A DNA stretch of 64,000 nucleotides from JAJFIE01 sp964344255 (lineage in GTDB: Bacteria > Pseudomonadota > Alphaproteobacteria > Rhodospirillales > Casp-alpha2), in assembly GCA_964344255.1 (NCBI GenBank), contig CAYFMQ010000003.1:186001-250000 (forward strand), given 5' to 3'. A program made the translations under genes and the position numbers. Each line of letters starts with the position of its first letter. Within the stretch, counting starts at the first letter, position 1. The notes under the pieces are model-generated. The model saw only the letters and a program-made list of their open reading frames with translations, had not been told where the DNA came from and did not search any database. Positions 60,478 to 64,000 of the stretch are shown here, piece by piece.

Positions 60478-61479
60478 TCACGGACTTTCGGGAGCGGCGG
60501 CCCGGCGCAAGCGGTCGTTGATGGCAAGTCCCAATCCTTCATCTGGTATGGGCATGACGACGATGCTCTTTCTTCCAAGCGCATCGAGCTGGCGCAACAT
60601 GGCGAACAGGTTGGCGGCGGCTTCCCTCAAATCCCCCGTTTCGCTCAGGTTCAGCGATCCTTCCGGCGCCTCGTCCAGGGCATTCGGGCCGAAACCGAGC
60701 AGAATCTCCTGCGGTGCCGCTTTCTTCGCATTCAGCCTGACCCGCGTTTCGGGGGCGTAGTGGCGTTGCAACATGCCCGGCGCGCGCAGGGTTTTGGGGG
60801 AGGTTTCAGGATCAACGACATCAATGGGGCCGATGATGGCCTCAATTTGATTTTGGGTAATGCCGCCCGGACGCAGCAGGACGGGCCTTCCCTTTGGGGC
60901 GGCATGAAAGGAAACCACCGTCGATTCAAGACCGATGGAACAGGCGCCGCCGTCAAGGACGGCCTCGATACGGTCCTGGAGCGAGTCGGCGACATGCGAG
61001 GCCTGCGTCGGACTGATGCTTCCGGATCGGTTGGCGCTGGGCGCCGCAAGGGGACGATTCGCCGCCCTCAGTAAATCATGGGCGACGGGATGAAACGGCA
61101 CACGGACGGCGACGGTGTCCAATCCAGCGCTCACCAACAGGGAAAGAGGGGTATCCGCCGCCCGGTTCAGCACCATGGTCAACGGACCCGGCCAGAAGGC
61201 TCTGGACAGTTCCTTGACTTTCTCTCGGGTTTCCTTGTCCATCTTGACGTGAGGCCAAATGGACAACTCGTCCGGAAAATGGACGATCAGCGGGTTAAAG
61301 GACGGACGTTCCTTGGTTTCGAAAATGGCTGCCACGGCCCTGTCATTGGTGGCGTCGCCGCCTAGTCCGTATACCGTTTCCGTGGGAAAGGCGACAAGTT
61401 TCCCTTCCCTGAGCAGCCGGGCGGCTGTTTCAATGCTCTCGGGACCCGGTGGAAGTATGCTGGGACGGTTGGCGGCCAT
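60478..61479 (-). CDS. tsaC: L-threonylcarbamoyladenylate synthase, long Sua5 form
   Basis: 333 residues. The YrdC/Sua5 core (AARLLREGKLVAFPTETVYGLGGDATN, KERPSFNPLIVHF, FWPGPLTMVLNR, PSANRSGSISPTQASHV) makes threonylcarbamoyl-AMP for tRNA t6A. A linker and the C-terminal Sua5 domain (SLNLSETGDLREAAANLFAML) make it the long type. Confidence 0.94.
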   Translation of the reverse strand: MAANRPSILPPGPESIETAARLLREGKLVAFPTETVYGLGGDATNDRAVAAIFETKERPSFNPLIVHFPDELSIWPHVKMDKETREKVKELSRAFWPGPLTMVLNRAADTPLSLLVSAGLDTVAVRVPFHPVAHDLLRAANRPLAAPSANRSGSISPTQASHVADSLQDRIEAVLDGGACSIGLESTVVSFHAAPKGRPVLLRPGGITQNQIEAIIGPIDVVDPETSPKTLRAPGMLQRHYAPETRVRLNAKKAAPQEILLGFGPNALDEAPEGSLNLSETGDLREAAANLFAMLRQLDALGRKSIVVMPIPDEGLGLAINDRLRRAAAPESP

Positions 61480-61494
61480 TTGAGTATCCGGTCA

Positions 61495-62283
61495 TCAACC
61501 CGCAGGCAGCTGGCCGTCGCCATAGGCGACGAAGTGCGGGTTGTCGAGCCCCGGCTTGCCGTAGGTCAGCGGCTTGCCATCCAGGGTTTCTACGTGCCCG
61601 CCGGCGAAGAGCAGCACACCGTGGGCCGCCGCCGTGTCCCATTCCATGGTTCGCCCGAGGCGCGGGTACAGATCGGCCTTGCCTTCGGCGACGCGGCAGA
61701 ATTTGAGCGAACTGCCCGCCGAAACATCCTCGGCGATGGTGAAGCGTTCCAGATAAGCATCGGTCTCGGGCGAGCGGTGCGAGCGGCTGACCAGCGCCGT
61801 CAATCCCTGCGCCGGGAACGGACGGCAGGAAATGGGGGTGAAGCCAGAACCCTTGATATCGATGAACGCGCCAGGCGCGCCGCCGATATAGGTCGTGTCG
61901 TGGGCCGGGGCATAGACCGCGCCCATGACCGGCGAGCCGTTCTCGATCAGACCGATGTTGACCGTGAAATCGCCGTTACGGCTGATGAATTCCTTGGTGC
62001 CGTCCAGCGGATCGACCAGCCAGAACGGGCTGCCGGCGACGTCGGGTATCTTGCCTTCGGATGCCGCTTCCTCGCTGATGATGGGGTAAGATAGGAAAAG
62101 TTCGTTCGCGAGCGCAGGCAGGATGACCGCTTCGGCTGCCTTATCCGCCGCCGTCACCGGGGATTTGTCGTCCTTGGTTTCGACGTCGAAATCGGTTGCG
62201 TAGATTTTAAGGATTTCAGCCCCGGCGCGTTTGGTGATGTCCGCAACCTGTTTCATGAAATCCATATCAATGGATGTGCTCAA
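61495..62283 (-). CDS. cysQ: 3'(2'),5'-bisphosphate nucleotidase CysQ
   Basis: 262 residues from TTG 62283, which has AAGGAA upstream; ATGs at 62265 and 62304 are other possibilities and the frame reaches 62361. Inositol-monophosphatase fold with DKSPVTAADKAAEAVI (metal site), DPLDGTKEFISRNGDFTVNIGL and EWDTAAAHGVL. Hydrolyses PAP to AMP, a waste of PAPS use. Divergent from the next gene. The start is uncertain. Confidence 0.9.
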   Translation of the reverse strand: MSTSIDMDFMKQVADITKRAGAEILKIYATDFDVETKDDKSPVTAADKAAEAVILPALANELFLSYPIISEEAASEGKIPDVAGSPFWLVDPLDGTKEFISRNGDFTVNIGLIENGSPVMGAVYAPAHDTTYIGGAPGAFIDIKGSGFTPISCRPFPAQGLTALVSRSHRSPETDAYLERFTIAEDVSAGSSLKFCRVAEGKADLYPRLGRTMEWDTAAAHGVLLFAGGHVETLDGKPLTYGKPGLDNPHFVAYGDGQLPAG

Positions 62284-62442
62284 GACGGTTTCCTTTAAAT
62301 GCATGCCTGCCTGGCGCAGAAAATCCTCTGCGATGGCGCGGAAGTCAAAGGGAAAATGCATGCAGGACCGAAGACAGAATTATCTCGAAACCACGACCCA
62401 TCCGGTAGTATGGTTCCGGAAGCCGATCGGGAGGCGGCATTA

Positions 62443-63504
62443 ATGGAGTTTTCCCTCTTCAACCTGATGACGAAACCGAAAAACGGTCCAAGCCATGCGG
62501 AGGTCGTCGATCAGATGCGGACCATGACCCGCATGGTGGATCAGGCCGGGTTCGACATCGCCTGGTTTGCCGAGCATCACCTCTCCAACTACTGCATATC
62601 GCCGTCGCCCCTGCTGTCGCTGGTGCATATGGCCGAACAGACGCGGCAGATCAGGGTCGGGCCTGCCGTGATCGTCATGCCGTTTTACGAGCCCCTGCGC
62701 CTGGTCGAGGAAATCTGCTATGCAGACCAGTTGACCAACGGCCGACTGGTGCTGGGTTTGGGCACCGGCTACCAGCCACGCGAGTTCGACAAGTTCGGCT
62801 TCGAGATCAACGACCGCCTGCAGCGCGGGCTTGAGGTCTGGGACGTCATCGACCAGGGGCTGAAGACCGGCGTCATCGACTATCAGGGCGATCACGTGCA
62901 GATCCATGACGCCGCGCTTTCAATTCGCCCCCTGCAGGACAGCATCCGCACCTACGCCGTCGGCAACTCGCCCGAGATGCGCCAGCGCATGATCGATAGG
63001 GACGCCGTTCCCATGACCACACCGGCTGTCGGCGGAAATGACATCACAAGAACGGCGCGCCGGCTTTACAAGGAAACCCGGGCCGGGAACGGCCTTGAGG
63101 GCGACGATTTCCCCTTTGCCGTTCAGCGTTACGTCTATGTCGCCGCGGACAAGGCAGACGCCCGCATGGCGGCGGAACAGATCCTTATCCATGCCCGCAT
63201 GGCGACCAACATGCGTCGGGCGGAGCCGGAAATCGACGGATCGGATTTGCGGATCGTTCCTTTCGATAATGAACCCACGATTGACGAGATTCTTGAGCGT
63301 TCCATTATCGGCGATGCGGATCACGTCTCCGAGATCATCGTTGAGGAGGCCCGGGAATTGGGCATGACGCATTTGAGCGTGTTCATGCAGATCGCGGGCA
63401 TCCCCTATGACCGGGTCCTGCGATCGCTTGACGTTTTCTGCGAACGGGTCATGCCCGCCGTCAAGGCGGCGCTGGCGGCAGGTCCGGAGGCGAAGGTCTC
63501 ATGA
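62443..63504 (+). CDS. Luciferase-like (LLM) flavin-dependent oxidoreductase
   Basis: 353 residues from ATG 62443 with GGGAGG upstream. TIM barrel of the bacterial luciferase family: MEFSLFNLMTKPKNGPSHAEVV, DIAWFAEHHLSNYCISPSPL, IRVGPAVIVMPFYEPLRLVEEICYADQLTNGRLVLGLGTGYQPREF. F420 or FMN dependence cannot be told. Its stop overlaps the next start as ATGA. Confidence 0.88.
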   Translation: MEFSLFNLMTKPKNGPSHAEVVDQMRTMTRMVDQAGFDIAWFAEHHLSNYCISPSPLLSLVHMAEQTRQIRVGPAVIVMPFYEPLRLVEEICYADQLTNGRLVLGLGTGYQPREFDKFGFEINDRLQRGLEVWDVIDQGLKTGVIDYQGDHVQIHDAALSIRPLQDSIRTYAVGNSPEMRQRMIDRDAVPMTTPAVGGNDITRTARRLYKETRAGNGLEGDDFPFAVQRYVYVAADKADARMAAEQILIHARMATNMRRAEPEIDGSDLRIVPFDNEPTIDEILERSIIGDADHVSEIIVEEARELGMTHLSVFMQIAGIPYDRVLRSLDVFCERVMPAVKAALAAGPEAKVS

Positions 63505-64000
63505 AGGATTTATCGCTTCTGATCGTCGGCGGCGGCAACGGCCTGGGCGCCCTCATCGCCCGAATGGCGGCGGAAGAGGGGGCGAGAGCAATCGGCCTCA
63601 TCGACGTCGACGGCCCGGCGGCGGAAACAGCCCTAAACCCCGTCCGTGAGAACGGCATCCCATCCGTTGCCGTTGCGGCGGATATCGCCACGAGACAGGC
63701 CTCGCACCGGGCGTTTCAGGACGTAACCGAAGCCATCGGCCCCGTCGATACGCTGGTCAACTGCGCCGCCATCTATCCCCGCAAGCCCATCCTTGAGATC
63801 AGCGACGACGACTGGGACGCCTCCAACGCCATCAACATCAAGGGCACCTATCACATGATGGTCGCCGCCGTTCACCACATGCGGGAACGGGACAAAGATG
63901 GTCCCGTCAGGGGGCGGATCGTCAACATCACCTCCGTCGATGCGTTCAAGGCGCATCCGCAGAACGCCCACTATGCGGCGACCAAGGCGGCCGCCGCCAG
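63501..64000 (+). CDS. SDR-family oxidoreductase, truncated by window edge
   Basis: Starts at ATG 63501, overlapping the LLM stop by 4 bases. Visible residues: MKDLSLLIVGGGNGLGALIA (variant glycine loop GGGNGLG), DTLVNCAAIYPRKP, and the catalytic Ser in NITSVDAFKAHPQNAHYAATKAA, with Tyr and Lys at the end of the window. It is coupled to the LLM oxidoreductase, suggesting a shared pathway. Confidence 0.88.
   Translation, partial: MKDLSLLIVGGGNGLGALIARMAAEEGARAIGLIDVDGPAAETALNPVRENGIPSVAVAADIATRQASHRAFQDVTEAIGPVDTLVNCAAIYPRKPILEISDDDWDASNAINIKGTYHMMVAAVHHMRERDKDGPVRGRIVNITSVDAFKAHPQNAHYAATKAAAA

Noticed and set aside
1..64000. CRISPR arrays, insertion sequences, rRNA or tRNA genes
   Set aside because: No regular spacer array, transposase frame or RNA gene signature was seen; the repeats found are operator-like or within proteins.

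Overview
The window looks like a piece of a draft genome of an alphaproteobacterium, most likely a marine Rhodospirillales-type sulfur oxidiser. The flanks carry a chromosomal backbone typical of the class: on the minus strand rpsF-rpsR-DUF2232-rplI, cfa, dnaB, alr, mlaE-mlaF, radA, cvpA, purF, and on the other side fabD-fabG-acpP-fabF-mltG, yicC-gmk, and lptG-lptD-surA-pdxA-rsmA. The ribosomal proteins S6 and L9 have long acidic alphaproteobacterial tails. A run of ten N at 32860-32869 marks an assembly gap inside a gene. I see no rRNA, tRNA, CRISPR array, insertion sequence or prophage.

Layout. 1-11.7 kb: the minus-strand block from rpsF down to purF (purF is cut by the window edge). 12.2-15.8 kb: a YeiH/PF03601-type transporter with an unusual soluble insertion, a 53-residue membrane miniprotein, a UspA protein, a membrane-anchored SRPBCC-like protein and a CBS-pair protein. 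15.9-22.1 kb: ATP sulfurylase (sat) and the APS reductase operon aprM-aprB-aprA, with three small or repeat proteins in between. This is the energy-conserving end of sulfite oxidation: Apr makes APS from sulfite and AMP, and Sat releases sulfate and ATP. 22.2-24.6 kb: an unknown 117-residue protein, a SlyD-like isomerase, a metallophosphoesterase and a CysH-like protein lacking its catalytic cysteine motif.

24.6-31.6 kb: a tight minus-strand operon (GT1 glycosyltransferase, APH/AmgK-like kinase, aldehyde dehydrogenase) divergent from a non-pyrrolysine MttB-family methyltransferase. The two are separated by a control region with helically phased TGTAGAC boxes. A secreted zincin follows. 31.9-43.8 kb: mixed accessory genes (ICMT-like, FAH-type hydratase, Rieske fusion protein, Hsp20, Bcr/CflA efflux, YaaA, SDR, tandem GFA, gamma-glutamyltransferase, cytochrome c with a His/Met tail, CPA2 antiporter, 38-residue membrane miniprotein).

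44.0-53.2 kb: fatty-acid synthesis (fab), mltG, an inserted OCD/SDR pair, yicC-gmk and rsmA. 53.1-58.7 kb: pdxA, surA, lptD, lptG (outer-membrane biogenesis). 59-64 kb: an FAD-linked oxidase, tsaC/sua5, cysQ, a luciferase-like oxidoreductase and a truncated SDR. In several alphaproteobacteria rpsF and fabD lie back to back. Here about 32 kb of sulfur, methyl and accessory metabolism lies between them, so the middle of the window reads as a large island in a conserved locus.
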